Part shown: positions 25,356-34,361 of the stretch, one piece after another | Layout of the letters: each line of letters opens with the position of its first letter | Numbering within the stretch: the stretch's first letter is position 1 | DNA from: CAVPJC01 sp963705155 | GTDB taxonomy: Bacteria; Chloroflexota; Anaerolineae; Anaerolineales; UBA4823 | Assembly: GCA_963705155.1 (NCBI GenBank) | Contig: CAVPJC010000014.1 | Coordinates: 62,001-126,000 of the forward strand | Direction of reading: 5' to 3' | Length of the DNA stretch: 64,000 nucleotides | Program-made: the position numbers and the translations under genes | Notes under the pieces: model-generated | What the model was told of the DNA's origin: nothing | Databases searched by the model: none | What the model saw: only the letters and a program-made list of their open reading frames with translations

Positions 25356-26600
25356 TCACAGCTTTGCCAGGGCTTGATCCAGATCGGCGATGATATCTTG
25401 AGTGTCTTCAAGGCCAACCGACAGTCGAATTAAACCATCATCAATCCCGGCTTCATCACGCTCTTGTTGGGTCATGTGCTCGTGCGTGATGGTGCGTGGA
25501 TGCATACAGACTGACCGGCTCGTGCCGAATGTGACGGCATGAACCACCAATTGAACACTATTCATCACGGCAGCGGCTCCCTGCATCCCGAAAGGGACCA
25601 CAAAGGACAACAATCCACCGTTCGATTTCATTTGCCGTTTCGCCAGTGCGTATTGCGGATGGTCGGGAAGACCGGAATAATTGACGTGTTTCACCCTGGG
25701 GTGGCTGGAAAGAAATTCGGCAACGAGCTGGGCGCTCTGGCTGTGACGCAGCATGCGAAGTTCGAGGGTCTCAAGATACTGGAGCATCAGCCAGGCTTCT
25801 AATGGCTGCATAATGGCGCCGACGAACTCGGTTGTATTCCAGCGAATATCTTCCACCAGAGCCTCCGGGCCAACGATGGCGCCACCCAGCACACTGGCAT
25901 TGCCGCAAAGGAATTTGGATAATGAGAGCAGGACGATGTCGGCGCCCAAATCCATAGGTTTTTGCAAAGCAGCGGTTGCAATCGTGTTATCTACCAGAAG
26001 CGGTATACCGCGCGAATGGGCTACACCGGCAATTTTTGGAATATCGGTGACCAGTAAACACGGATTGCTGGGTGTTTCCACCCACACCAGTTTTGTACGG
26101 CTGTCAATAACTTGATCCCAGGCTTCGGGGTTGGTGAAGTCTTTTACAAATCGAAACTCAACACCGCAGCGCTCGGGAAAAATCGAGGCTGCTTGTTTAT
26201 AGCCCTCCCCAAAGGTGTTGAGGGTTGTAACGACATTATCTCCCGGGCGGGCAATGGTGAAGATCAGACTGAAGAGCGCAGCAGACCCGGAGCCGGCAGA
26301 TACTGCAGCTTCGCCGCCCTCAAGAGCTGCCAGACGTTCCTCCATCACACTCACAGTGGGAGTTTTGCTGCGACCATAGATGTAGTCCGGGAATTTTTCA
26401 AATGTCTCGTACGGGTATGTCATCGACAGGATGACTGGTGGAACAAAAGATCGGAATTGTTCCACATTTTTCAAGGGGTGAAAACCAGCGTGCAAGGCGC
26501 GGGTTGTGAATCCCAGTCTGGAATTGTCACGCTGAATTTGGCTTGCCTGCGTGTCAAATTTCCAAGGGTCACGGATGAAGAAAGGTTTGTCTGTGTGCAT
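25356..26600 (-). CDS. Cys/Met-metabolism PLP enzyme (gamma-synthase/gamma-lyase family)
   Basis: A 414-residue fold-type I PLP enzyme of the cystathionine gamma-synthase, methionine gamma-lyase and O-acetylhomoserine sulfhydrylase group. Landmarks are TRALHAGF, the YGRSKTPTV substrate-phosphate tyrosine motif, SAGSGSAALFSLIF, the VETPSNPCL and VDNTIATA strand, the PLP lysine near residue 228 in LLSLSKFLCGN, and the C-terminal HAVTFGTSRSVCMHP and IRLSVGLEDTQDI. The active-site loop Ser/Lys context fits a C-S or C-O bond-cleaving or exchanging enzyme. It lies 32 bases downstream of the ABC ATPase gene, with no own ribosome site visible. Together with two further amino-acid enzymes it suggests the imported compound is amino-acid-like, perhaps sulfur-containing. 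Confidence 0.88.
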   Translation of the reverse strand: MHTDKPFFIRDPWKFDTQASQIQRDNSRLGFTTRALHAGFHPLKNVEQFRSFVPPVILSMTYPYETFEKFPDYIYGRSKTPTVSVMEERLAALEGGEAAVSAGSGSAALFSLIFTIARPGDNVVTTLNTFGEGYKQAASIFPERCGVEFRFVKDFTNPEAWDQVIDSRTKLVWVETPSNPCLLVTDIPKIAGVAHSRGIPLLVDNTIATAALQKPMDLGADIVLLSLSKFLCGNASVLGGAIVGPEALVEDIRWNTTEFVGAIMQPLEAWLMLQYLETLELRMLRHSQSAQLVAEFLSSHPRVKHVNYSGLPDHPQYALAKRQMKSNGGLLSFVVPFGMQGAAAVMNSVQLVVHAVTFGTSRSVCMHPRTITHEHMTQQERDEAGIDDGLIRLSVGLEDTQDIIADLDQALAKL

Positions 26601-26632
26601 CGGGGTATGAGTATCCTTAATTTTGGGTAATA

Positions 26633-28681
26633 TTATCTGACGTTTTGAAGTTCATCGAGCGTCAGGTGACAGAGAATTTTGTGACCCCCCCCCATCTCTT
26701 GCATGGGTGGCTCTTCGTTTTCGCAGATAGACCCGATTTTGAACGGGCAGCGCGTGTTGAAACGACAGCCGCTAGGCGGGTTGATTGCGCTGGGTACCCG
26801 ACCACTGATACGAACTTTGGAAAGTTGTGCGTCTGGATCGGGGCGGGGCACAGCAGCCAGCAATGCTGCCGTGTATGGGTGGTTGGGCGGGGCGTAAATG
26901 CTCTCGCACGGACCGATTTCGACGATGCGCCCCAGGTACATCACCGCTACTTCGTCGGAGAAGAAACGGACCGAGCTCAGGTCGTGCGATATGAGGATCA
27001 TGGTAGTCTGGTGCGTCTTCTGGATCTCCATCAGCAGGTTCAGGACTGCTGCCTGTACAGAAACATCCAGAGCAGAGACGGGTTCGTCACACACAACCAT
27101 GGATGGGTTAGCGGCGATGGCACGAGCTATGCCAACACGCTGTTTTTCTCCACCGCTCAATTGACGGGGCAGGCGGGTGTAGTAGCTGGCGTCCAGCTTG
27201 ACTGCCTGCAGCAGCCGCTCTACCTCACCCTGTACCTGGTCGGATGGTACGGTGTGGAAACGGCGCAAGGTGAAAGCAATTTGTTCGCCGATGGTGAAGG
27301 ACGGATTGAGGACACCATTGGGGTCCTGAAAGACCATCTGTAGCTCGCGGATTGTGGTGATCGAGCGGCGGTTCAGAGGTGAAGAGATATCGGTGCCCAG
27401 GAAATCGATCTTGCCATCGTACAACCCTTCCAATCCTACTATGGCCTTGGCGATGGTGCTCTTACCACAACCTGATTCCCCGACGATGCCCAGCGTGCGG
27501 CCGCGCTTGACAGAGAACGAAACGTCGTCTGATGCGCGTACGTAGCGGCGCTTCTCAAAGCCAAACAGGCCGGCCACGGTCTGGTAGGGCACAGGGTAAT
27601 AGACACGGGCGTTGCGCACTTCCAGGACATTTTCGGGTTCTTTTTGGGCGATCTCCTGAAGGCTGTCTTGCACTTTGGGGATTTGAAGCACCCCGCCCTG
27701 TTTCCATTCCTCGGCGCGCATACAACGCACCATATGCCCAGGAACCAATTCAACCAGTTTTTGCTTGACCATTGAACATTCGCGCATGGCATGTTCGCAG
27801 CGAGGGGCAAAGATGCAGCCTGGCGGCAAATTGGTGGGGGATGGGACGCGCCCGGCGATAGGGTAGAGGGTGCGGCTTCCCTTGGGGGCATCCACATCGG
27901 GCAGGCAGCGCATAAGACCCATGGTATAGGGATGCAGCGGGTTGCGGTAAATATCGCGAGTCTGGGCCAACTCCACAATCTCACCGGCGTACATCACCGC
28001 TACTTTATCGGAAACGCGTGCCACTACTCCAAGATTGTGGCTGATATAAAGGGCAGCCGTCTGATATTTATCCTGCAGCTCGGCGATCAAATCCAACACT
28101 GCGGCTTCTACGGTGACATCCAGGGCAGTTGTAGGCTCATCCATGATCAGAAGAGATGGGTTGTTGAGCATCGCCATGGCGATCAGGACGCGCTGCTGTT
28201 GACCTCCGGAAAGCTGGTGGGGAAAGCGACGCATGACGCCTTCCGGATCTGGCATGTAAACCCGTTTGAGAGCCTCCAATGCTTCAGTATAGGCACCTGT
28301 TTTGGTGAAGCTGCGGTGGGTAACCAGGCTTTCGGCTAGCTGGTCACGAACAGGCATACTGGGGTTTAGGGCCGACATGGGTTCCTGATAGACCATGGAG
28401 ATATCCGCTCCGCGCAACCGGCGCAGTTCGGCTTCAGGGCGACCGCGTAATTGTTGGCCTTTGAATAAGACCTCGCCGTTTACGATGCGACCGTTATTAC
28501 CCAAAAAATTTACAATTGAGAAAGCCACGGTGCTTTTTCCGCAGCCCGATTTGCCCACCAGCCCCAGGTTCTCACCGCGGTAAATATCAAAGGAGACATC
28601 CCGCACTGCATTTACATCGCGTGTGCGGGTTCTATATGAGATCGCCAGGTCTTTGACCGATAGTACAGGTGCCTCATCCAT
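26633..28681 (-). CDS. Oligopeptide/nickel-type ABC transporter, fused double ATPase (DppD-DppF)
   Basis: A 682-residue fusion of two ABC ATPase domains that energise uptake. The first has Walker A GKSGCGKST (residues 43-51), LSGGQQQR signature and LLIMDEPTTALD. The oligopeptide-family C-terminal cluster with CIFAPRCEHAMREC follows. The second has GESGCGKST (about 400), LSGGEKQR and VVCDEPVSALD, again with a CRFNTRCPF Cys pattern. DppD and DppF are usually separate genes; the fusion is known in several lineages. The start is ATG 28681 after AAGGAG; the frame runs open to 28798 with no ribosome site. A C9 run at 26685-26693 near the 3' end is an indel-prone spot but the frame is intact. Confidence 0.92.
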   Translation of the reverse strand: MDEAPVLSVKDLAISYRTRTRDVNAVRDVSFDIYRGENLGLVGKSGCGKSTVAFSIVNFLGNNGRIVNGEVLFKGQQLRGRPEAELRRLRGADISMVYQEPMSALNPSMPVRDQLAESLVTHRSFTKTGAYTEALEALKRVYMPDPEGVMRRFPHQLSGGQQQRVLIAMAMLNNPSLLIMDEPTTALDVTVEAAVLDLIAELQDKYQTAALYISHNLGVVARVSDKVAVMYAGEIVELAQTRDIYRNPLHPYTMGLMRCLPDVDAPKGSRTLYPIAGRVPSPTNLPPGCIFAPRCEHAMRECSMVKQKLVELVPGHMVRCMRAEEWKQGGVLQIPKVQDSLQEIAQKEPENVLEVRNARVYYPVPYQTVAGLFGFEKRRYVRASDDVSFSVKRGRTLGIVGESGCGKSTIAKAIVGLEGLYDGKIDFLGTDISSPLNRRSITTIRELQMVFQDPNGVLNPSFTIGEQIAFTLRRFHTVPSDQVQGEVERLLQAVKLDASYYTRLPRQLSGGEKQRVGIARAIAANPSMVVCDEPVSALDVSVQAAVLNLLMEIQKTHQTTMILISHDLSSVRFFSDEVAVMYLGRIVEIGPCESIYAPPNHPYTAALLAAVPRPDPDAQLSKVRISGRVPSAINPPSGCRFNTRCPFKIGSICENEEPPMQEMGGGHKILCHLTLDELQNVR

Positions 28682-28742
28682 GAATAAGCTCCTTAAGCAG
28701 CCAACCTTTTTGCGCGTAGCCGTACTACCAATAGCAACGAAG

Positions 28743-29669
28743 TTACTGGTAGCGCATGCTTTCTTCCCGCAGGCCATCGGCGAACATATTGAGGCCAATC
28801 ACAAGTGTTATGATTGCTACAGTGGCTGAAAGAACCGGCCAAATGTTGGCGTTCATATGACTGTGGCCTTCCTGCACCATGCCGCCCCAATCGGGTGCGG
28901 GCGGCGGTAAACCCAGGCCCAGGAAGCCCAACGTACCAATATAAAAGGCCGCATAACCAATACGCATCAAGAAGTCGACGATCAGCGGCCCGCGGCAGTT
29001 GGGTAAAATTTCACGAACCATGATCATCACGTCTGAGTCGCCGCGGAGCTTGGCAGCTGAAACGTACTCGCGAGTGCGTATATCCATGGTTAAGGCGCGC
29101 ACCAAACGAGCAATGCCGGGTGCGCCGCCAATAGCAATCGCAATAACGACATTCAGAGCCGATGGACCCACCGCTGAAATGATAATCATGTAAAGGAGGA
29201 TGGTGGGGAATGCCATAAGCGAATCGAGCACGCGCATCACGATTTCATCGATCCACCCGCCGTAGTAACCGGAGGGCAGCCCCAGGAGGATGCCCACAAT
29301 AAAGGCCACTACCACAGAGAGCGGGCCGAGTAACAGAATTGTCCGGGCGCCGAAGAGCAGGCGTGACCAGATATCGCGTCCGAGGTGGTCGGTTCCCAGC
29401 AAGTGACCTGGAATTGGACCTTGATTGATGTTCATATAGTCCTGCGCCAGTGGGTCATGAGCACTCAGGTTGGGGGCTAAGATTGCCAACAGCACCCATA
29501 CCAAAAAGATGCACATTCCCACCAGCGCGGTGGGAGAAGAAAAGACCAACTCAAAAAATTCGATGATGCCCTGCCATAAGCGCATTAAAACCAGGCGGGT
29601 GGCGGAGGGCGGGCCGGGCTGCTGGGAGCGCAGTAACTTATCGCTTGTCGGTATATTTCCTGCAGTCAT
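28743..29669 (-). CDS. Oligopeptide-type ABC transporter permease (DppC-like)
   Basis: A 308-residue inner-membrane permease. A hydrophobic N-terminal helix (FSSPTALVGMCIFLVWVLLAIL) is followed by the characteristic DppC segment HLLGTDHLGRDIWSRLLFGARTIL. Then come several helices and the EAA loop MDIRTREYVSAAKLRGDSDVMIMVREILPN, which docks onto the ATPase, and a final helix pair. It pairs with the DppB-type permease gene, whose stop lies ten bases upstream of this start. It lies just upstream of the fused ATPase, in the order expected for a Dpp/Opp operon. Confidence 0.92.
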   Translation of the reverse strand: MTAGNIPTSDKLLRSQQPGPPSATRLVLMRLWQGIIEFFELVFSSPTALVGMCIFLVWVLLAILAPNLSAHDPLAQDYMNINQGPIPGHLLGTDHLGRDIWSRLLFGARTILLLGPLSVVVAFIVGILLGLPSGYYGGWIDEIVMRVLDSLMAFPTILLYMIIISAVGPSALNVVIAIAIGGAPGIARLVRALTMDIRTREYVSAAKLRGDSDVMIMVREILPNCRGPLIVDFLMRIGYAAFYIGTLGFLGLGLPPPAPDWGGMVQEGHSHMNANIWPVLSATVAIITLVIGLNMFADGLREESMRYQ

Positions 29670-29678
29670 GCCAGTCTC

Positions 29679-30509
29679 CTAGTTATAACGAATACGCGGG
29701 TTAACCAACGAGTAGACAACATCGGCGATTAACTGTGTGCCCACGGCCAAGGTGATCAGCACCATCGAACCGGCTTCGATAGCATAAACATCTTTGTAGA
29801 GGGCGGCATTGAGGATAAAATTTCCCAAACCGGGAAACCCGAAAACCGATTTGACCACTACCAGTCCACCGATAAACCAGTTCACATGCAGCATGATGAC
29901 CGTGATAGGCGCCATCATAGCGTTGCGCAGTACATGACGAAAAACGACTTGCCAGTAAGAAAGACCTTTCAAGATGGCGGTGCGCACGTATCCACTGTTC
30001 ATAACCTCAACTACGCTGGTGCGAGTGATTTGTAATACATAGCCGATCTCCACCAGGCTGGCAGTCAAGACGGGCAGCACCAGCAAGCGGGGATTATCCA
30101 GGATGGCGGTTTCACTGAGGAAAACAGCTGCTCCTGGGAGCACCTTCAACCACAGAGCAAAAATCATGATCAAGATCAAGCCTGTGGCAAAATCAGGTGA
30201 GGCGGCGGTCATCAATCCACCCAACGAAATAATGCGGTCGATGGCCTTACCTTCGTTCAGACCGGCAACCAGACCCAGCAGGATTGCGATGGGGATGGAG
30301 AACAGGAAAGCAAATGAGGCCAGGATGAGCGAATTGGTCAACCGCCTGGAGAGCACTTCGGAGACCGGACTTTTATAGCGTAGAGATGTGCCTGCATCGC
30401 CGCGCACCAGGCCTTTACTCAGCGGGATGTAATCAACGGGTGAATCGGTGTTCTGCATCCAGCCGGAATATTCGAGGTAAATTCTACCCCGCCCTCCCCC
30501 TGGACCCAA
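29679..30509 (-). CDS. Oligopeptide-type ABC transporter permease (DppB-like), C-terminal part
   Basis: This is the main membrane domain of the DppB permease. It contains VLSRRLTNSLILASFAFLFSIPIAILLG, the EAA loop NSGYVRTAILKGLSYWQVVFRHVLRNAMM, and the terminal FGFPGLGNFILNAALYKD and NPRIRYN. It is in a different frame from its N-terminus; a missing G in the G-run at 30487-30490 (plus-strand CCCC) joins GEGG to RIYLEYSGWM. It needs the upstream piece for its first transmembrane helix and start codon. Confidence 0.85.
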   Translation of the reverse strand: MGPGGGRGRIYLEYSGWMQNTDSPVDYIPLSKGLVRGDAGTSLRYKSPVSEVLSRRLTNSLILASFAFLFSIPIAILLGLVAGLNEGKAIDRIISLGGLMTAASPDFATGLILIMIFALWLKVLPGAAVFLSETAILDNPRLLVLPVLTASLVEIGYVLQITRTSVVEVMNSGYVRTAILKGLSYWQVVFRHVLRNAMMAPITVIMLHVNWFIGGLVVVKSVFGFPGLGNFILNAALYKDVYAIEAGSMVLITLAVGTQLIADVVYSLVNPRIRYN

Positions 30510-30988
30510 AGGGCTGCCCGGTTGGCGTTATCGAGGCCCCAGAAATATTTTCTGCCCTGTTCATCTACCTTCCACTCCTGGTCGTCTACCACCTGAATGG
30601 TGCTGCCGGTATCCTGGCGCACGAGCTTGACCAGCTTGCCTTCCAAAACGTCCCATTGCACCAGGCTGCCATCGGCTTCAACCGCCCACCACTGGCGGTA
30701 ATTTTGCACGACCCCCTGGGAAATGACGATCTCCTTCAATGGCAGACCAATTTTGCTGCGAGCTTGCCAGTCTGATCCGACCAGCCAGGAGACGTAGCGG
30801 ACCAGAATGGAACGATCCAGTCCCAGCTGGTTTTGCATAGATTGTTCCTGTTCCAGAGTTGCGTAAGCGCCCAGGATGTTGCGGGCAACATTTCCCGGAG
30901 CGATCTCGACGATGGCAAAAACCAGGATTGAAACAACGATCATCGTCAGTGCCATGGTGAGCAACCGCCGGACGATATATCTCGCCAT
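30484..30988 (-). CDS. Oligopeptide-type ABC transporter permease (DppB-like), N-terminal part
   Basis: MARYIVRRLLTMALTMIVVS forms the first transmembrane helix, typical of DppB/OppB, then PGNVARNILGAYAT. An extended soluble loop follows of roughly 100 residues (KEIVISQGVVQNYRQWW, STIQVVDDQEWKVDEQG), longer than in most DppB proteins and probably extracytoplasmic. The start ATG 30988 follows an excellent AGGAGG. The frame is lost at 30487-30490 and resumes in the C-terminal piece. The original frame runs on out of phase to 30419. Confidence 0.82.
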
Positions 30989-31052
30989 CTTTCCTCCTAC
31001 AGGTGGGTCAGGAAAAAGCCCGGTACCAGAACGAGTGGAGCGCTCTTAAAGT

Positions 31053-31108
31053 GGGGTGTTTTCCACCCCTACTGCTTTCCCCAGGGAAGGCAAGCCGGGG
31101 AAAGCAGT
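31053..31108. promoter_or_regulatory. Two tandem hairpins between MttB 2 and DppB genes
   Basis: The first hairpin has perfect 12-bp arms ACTGCTTTCCCC (31071-31082) and GGGGAAAGCAGT (31097-31108). The second has 6-bp arms GGGGTG (31053-31058) and CACCCC (31064-31069). Neither is followed by a strong T-run on the minus strand. They probably act as a processing or attenuation site that uncouples MttB 2 expression from the transporter genes downstream. Confidence 0.65.
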
Positions 31109-31137
31109 GGAAGGGTTGTACTTATGTTTTGTCAAGA

Positions 31138-32604
31138 TCAATTTGCCTGATCAACACGTGCCTGTTCGTGGGCAACGATGCCTTTGATGGCTGCCTGCAC
31201 GTCTGCCGGGAGAGGCGCCACCGTGTGCTTTTTGAGAATTTCATTCACCAGGTTTGCGGCGCGTGCCTCCATGCTGGTGCTGCCGCGCTTCTGCCAGACC
31301 GAGAAGGGGTTTTTATCGACCAGTTTGGCGTAAAATGGCTCTTTGTAGTGGCGCAATGTGTGCTCGTGACCCAAATAGCTGCCGCTCGGGCCAAGCTCTT
31401 CAATCACATCCAGAGCGAGGGTTTCGTCATCTACAACCACACCTCGCGTAGCTGCTCGCAAGAAACCGAGAATATCGTTGCAGATGGCGATGAGCTGCAG
31501 CGAGCCTTGCAATCCGGCGTCCATAAAACCCACATCGTGGACGATATTGGCGCCGTGCATCAGCGAAGTCATCAGACTGATGGTGGCTTCGAAACCGGAT
31601 TGTTGGTCCAGGATTTTTGAATCGGTTGATCCGCCCAGTCCAAACACAGGCAGATCGTAATATTTGCCCATCGAGGTTGGCACACCTTGCTCATCGGCGA
31701 GAACGTAATTGCCAACCATAGTCTGCAGGTTGTATGGGCCGCCGTTCCAACCTGGAACGGCGATGGGAGCGCCAGGGTTTACCAATTGAGAAAGAACGAT
31801 GCCGAGCAGGATGCCAGCGTTCATAGAAGCCATACATCCGGCTGTGGTCACCGGTGAGTTAACACCACCGGCATTGAGAGGTATCCATAACTGCGGTAGA
31901 CCTTTGGCTGCCAGGAACATGCATTTCTGCAGAGCTTCCTGGTTAATAATCATGCCAGAGGTGACGTTGATGTAGCAGGTGGCAAATGGTTTGCGGCGGA
32001 AGGCTTCGGCTCCACCGGCCACGACTTCACACATTTCGATGGCAATCTCGCAGCCTTCAAAATCGGGGGTAACGAAGACAATCGGCTTGGTGGTATTGTT
32101 GAGCATCACTTCCATCTGGAAGCGGTCGTAGATCGTCTGGTCTACATCTGCAGGCAAAAAAGCAGACATAACAAAATCGATCTCCGGCAGGGCATCCATC
32201 AAAATGGATGCGTCACGGACATCGTTAAGGGTTGGCTTGCGCCGTTCTCCAGTATGGTGATCGAGGATGTTCAGGCAGTCTGAGCCGCCGCCAAAATAAG
32301 TGTTATAACCGCCTGCGCGCATGGCAACTTTGCCATTGCGGTCGTAGAGTGTTATTTGTTTCGGAGCCGTCGCCAGAGCCTTGGAAATCAGGAACTCAGG
32401 GATAAAAACACGATATTCGTGACCGGCGACACCATCTGCCCAGGCGCCGTTGTTCAACAGGATTGCGCGAGCTTTGTCATCGTGCACATCGACGCCAACA
32501 CGTTGTAAGATTTCTAAACTGGCAGTGTGGATCTTCTCACATTCTTGCTGCCCCATCCTGGCGTAGTGGGCGCTGGTCATGCTGGTACCATGAGTTTGTA
32601 TCAT
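31138..32604 (-). CDS. MttB-family (non-pyrrolysine) corrinoid-dependent methyltransferase 2
   Basis: A 488-residue second member of the superfamily, clearly related to but diverged from the copy at 20704-22182. Shared landmarks are ILQRVGVDVHDDKA, YFGGGSDCLNILDHHTGERRK, ALPEIDFVMSAFLPADV, GAPIAVPGWNGG, VFGLGGSTDSKILDQQSG and GANIVHDVGFMDAGLQGSLQL. There is no in-frame TAG, so it does not use pyrrolysine. It lies between the substrate-binding protein and the permeases, suggesting its substrate is what the transporter imports. Having two diverged copies in one island suggests sequential or alternative methyl donors. The start ATG 32604 is chosen over internal Met 9 (32580); neither has a strong ribosome site. 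Confidence 0.88.
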   Translation of the reverse strand: MIQTHGTSMTSAHYARMGQQECEKIHTASLEILQRVGVDVHDDKARAILLNNGAWADGVAGHEYRVFIPEFLISKALATAPKQITLYDRNGKVAMRAGGYNTYFGGGSDCLNILDHHTGERRKPTLNDVRDASILMDALPEIDFVMSAFLPADVDQTIYDRFQMEVMLNNTTKPIVFVTPDFEGCEIAIEMCEVVAGGAEAFRRKPFATCYINVTSGMIINQEALQKCMFLAAKGLPQLWIPLNAGGVNSPVTTAGCMASMNAGILLGIVLSQLVNPGAPIAVPGWNGGPYNLQTMVGNYVLADEQGVPTSMGKYYDLPVFGLGGSTDSKILDQQSGFEATISLMTSLMHGANIVHDVGFMDAGLQGSLQLIAICNDILGFLRAATRGVVVDDETLALDVIEELGPSGSYLGHEHTLRHYKEPFYAKLVDKNPFSVWQKRGSTSMEARAANLVNEILKKHTVAPLPADVQAAIKGIVAHEQARVDQAN

Positions 32605-32645
32605 CGGATTGCCTCAAATAATTGCGTTGTATTGAATAATAAGGC

Positions 32646-32678
32646 ATTGCAGGCAGGAGGAAGCCTCCCGCCTGCAAT
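32646..32678 (-). terminator. Intercistronic hairpin after the substrate-binding protein
   Basis: Arms at 32646-32660 and 32664-32678 (ATTGCAGGC with GCCTGCAAT and GGAGG with CCTCC, one mismatch) surround a 3-base loop. On the minus strand it is followed by GCCTTATTATTC, a poor T-tract. It lies directly after the binding-protein stop. Such hairpins often stabilise binding-protein mRNA and partly terminate. Confidence 0.7.
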
Positions 32679-32690
32679 AATAGACTACAC

Positions 32691-33965
32691 TTAAGCCTCA
32701 ATCCAGGTTTCGTAGAAACTGGCGTACTCTTCTGGGGAGGCCGCAATCCCTTTAAATTTCTTATCGTAGATTGTCCATACGTTCATGAAGAATGGGATGC
32801 AGACCGAACCGCGCTCTTTCTGTATCACTTCCAGTTTTCCTACCAGCGCCTTGCGCGCTTCAAGATCCAGGGTGGCTTCTGATTGTTTGAGGATATCGCT
32901 AAACTCCTGGTCTACCCAGCGAGTTTCGTTCCACGGCACGGGGACGCCATCCTGATCGGCGATGTATGCCAAAGGCAGGAGCATGGGAGCCAGGGTACGG
33001 TGCGCCCACCAGGTGATGCCCATATTCCATTCTGTCCACCCATCCCAGTACTGAGTGGCAGGCATGGTTTTTAGATTAATGGTGAAACCGCCAGCGAGGG
33101 CATCTTCTTTGAGCGCCTGGGCGTATGCCATCGACTCGGGCCAATCGCTGGGTACCACCAGCTCGACCGTCACACCTTCGGCGTGTCCGGCTTCAGCCAA
33201 CAGCGCTTTGGATTTGGCGGTGTCGAACGGATAGGGGTCGACCTTGACATATTCGGGATGGGCTGGAGACACATGGCTGTCATTGCCGATGACACCCTGG
33301 TTCTGCAGCGCTACCGCCAGGATCTTCTCGCGGTTGTGGCAGTGCTTGAGAGCCTGGCGCACCTTGTTATCGGTCCAGGGATCCTGGTCGACACGTACGC
33401 GGAAGACACGCGTGGCGGATGTGGCAGTGGAAACCACAACCAGCTTGGGATCATCTTTGAGGGCTTCCCAAACCGACACAGGTGGTTCCAGAATGGTATC
33501 TACCTGGCCAGATTGCAGGGCGGCCAGGTCGGCAGCTCTGTCTTCACCCAGCTGGACCATGATGATTTCATCAAGGTAAGGCAAGGGTTTACCATCTTCG
33601 CCGTTGCGCCAGTAATCTTTGCGGGCTACCAGGCGGCAGCGCTCGGCCGGGACATACTCAGCCATGGTGAAGGCACCAGTGCCGATTGGCTCCAGGGTGA
33701 TATCGCCGCCGAATTCCTTGGGCAGAATGGCAGCAGTGTACTGGGCGAGGTGCTCTGGCAGGAAGATGGAAGGGCTCTTGAAGGTTAGATCGACGCTGTA
33801 ATTATCGACCTTCACCACACCAGCCGGATCGAGATAAGACATGGAACCCAAAATGGATGAGCCAATATCGGGATTGAGCCACTGCTGGAAGTTGAAGACC
33901 ACATCGTCGGCGGTCAACTCTTTGCCATTGCTAAACTTGATACCCTGCTTAATACCAGGGTCCAT
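32691..33965 (-). CDS. Extracytoplasmic solute-binding protein family 5, main part
   Basis: This is the bulk of an oligopeptide-type (SBP_bac_5) binding protein: IKFSNGKELTADDVVFNFQQW, APEHL-like LPEHLAQYTAAILPKEFGG, EPIGTGAFTM, LPYLDEIIMVQLG and the C-terminal FMNVWTIYDKKFKGI. It would capture the substrate outside the membrane and deliver it to the DppBC permease. The family binds peptides but also nickel, opines, sugars and betaine-like compounds. It starts out of frame with the signal-peptide part; one base is missing near 33953-33960. Confidence 0.88.
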   Translation of the reverse strand: MDPGIKQGIKFSNGKELTADDVVFNFQQWLNPDIGSSILGSMSYLDPAGVVKVDNYSVDLTFKSPSIFLPEHLAQYTAAILPKEFGGDITLEPIGTGAFTMAEYVPAERCRLVARKDYWRNGEDGKPLPYLDEIIMVQLGEDRAADLAALQSGQVDTILEPPVSVWEALKDDPKLVVVSTATSATRVFRVRVDQDPWTDNKVRQALKHCHNREKILAVALQNQGVIGNDSHVSPAHPEYVKVDPYPFDTAKSKALLAEAGHAEGVTVELVVPSDWPESMAYAQALKEDALAGGFTINLKTMPATQYWDGWTEWNMGITWWAHRTLAPMLLPLAYIADQDGVPVPWNETRWVDQEFSDILKQSEATLDLEARKALVGKLEVIQKERGSVCIPFFMNVWTIYDKKFKGIAASPEEYASFYETWIEA

Positions 33966-34361
33966 TTGAGCAGGTCGTCACTGGCTTTCCAACTATCCAA
34001 TAGATAAGGGTGAGTAATGCCTTGCGGATCGGTGTAGGTCAGGTATTCGAAGACGTGGCGCCAGGCATGCGATTGGCTGACGAGAGAGAAACGGGCAGGA
34101 TGATCCACGCGCTGCAACACGCGTGGCTGCTGTTAGTTTGCCTCCGCGCACCAGGCTCGGCTTTGGCGCTTCAGTGGGTGCGGCTGCAGGAGCTTCGGTG
34201 GGTGCGGCGGTGGGTGTGGCGCAGGCAGCCAGGTAATTGGCGCTGGCGAGCGATAGACCGAGCAAAGTTGAAAACCGCAGAAAATCTCTCCGGGAGATAT
34301 TCCCCTTGCGGAGCATATTCTGGGCTTCAGGGATCAGGGGATGGACATTCTTCTTTTCCAT
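33966..34361 (-). CDS. Solute-binding protein, N-terminal part (Tat-type lipoprotein signal, two frames)
   Basis: The start MEKKNVHPLIPEAQNMLRKG at ATG 34361 follows GGAGATC. A twin-arginine motif SRRDFLRF (residues 23-30) and a lipobox LAAC (Cys47) predict Tat export and lipidation. An Ala/Pro/Thr linker follows (PTAAPTEAPAAAP). After GGKLTAATR an insertion near 34116-34119 shifts frame. The mature domain continues as QRVDHPARFSLVSQSHAWR and YLTYTDPQGITHPYLLDSW down to about 33966, where a second shift leads to the main part. Two indels separate obviously contiguous homology, so the gene is probably intact in the organism. Confidence 0.8.

Noticed and set aside
26685..26693. C9 homopolymer in the DppDF gene as a possible phase-variation tract
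   Set aside because: The frame is intact, lies near the end of a transporter ATPase and no contingency gene context exists; it is more likely an assembly risk.
20704..32604. Pyrrolysine-containing MttB
   Set aside because: Both MttB frames are open with no in-frame TAG, and no pyl genes are seen.
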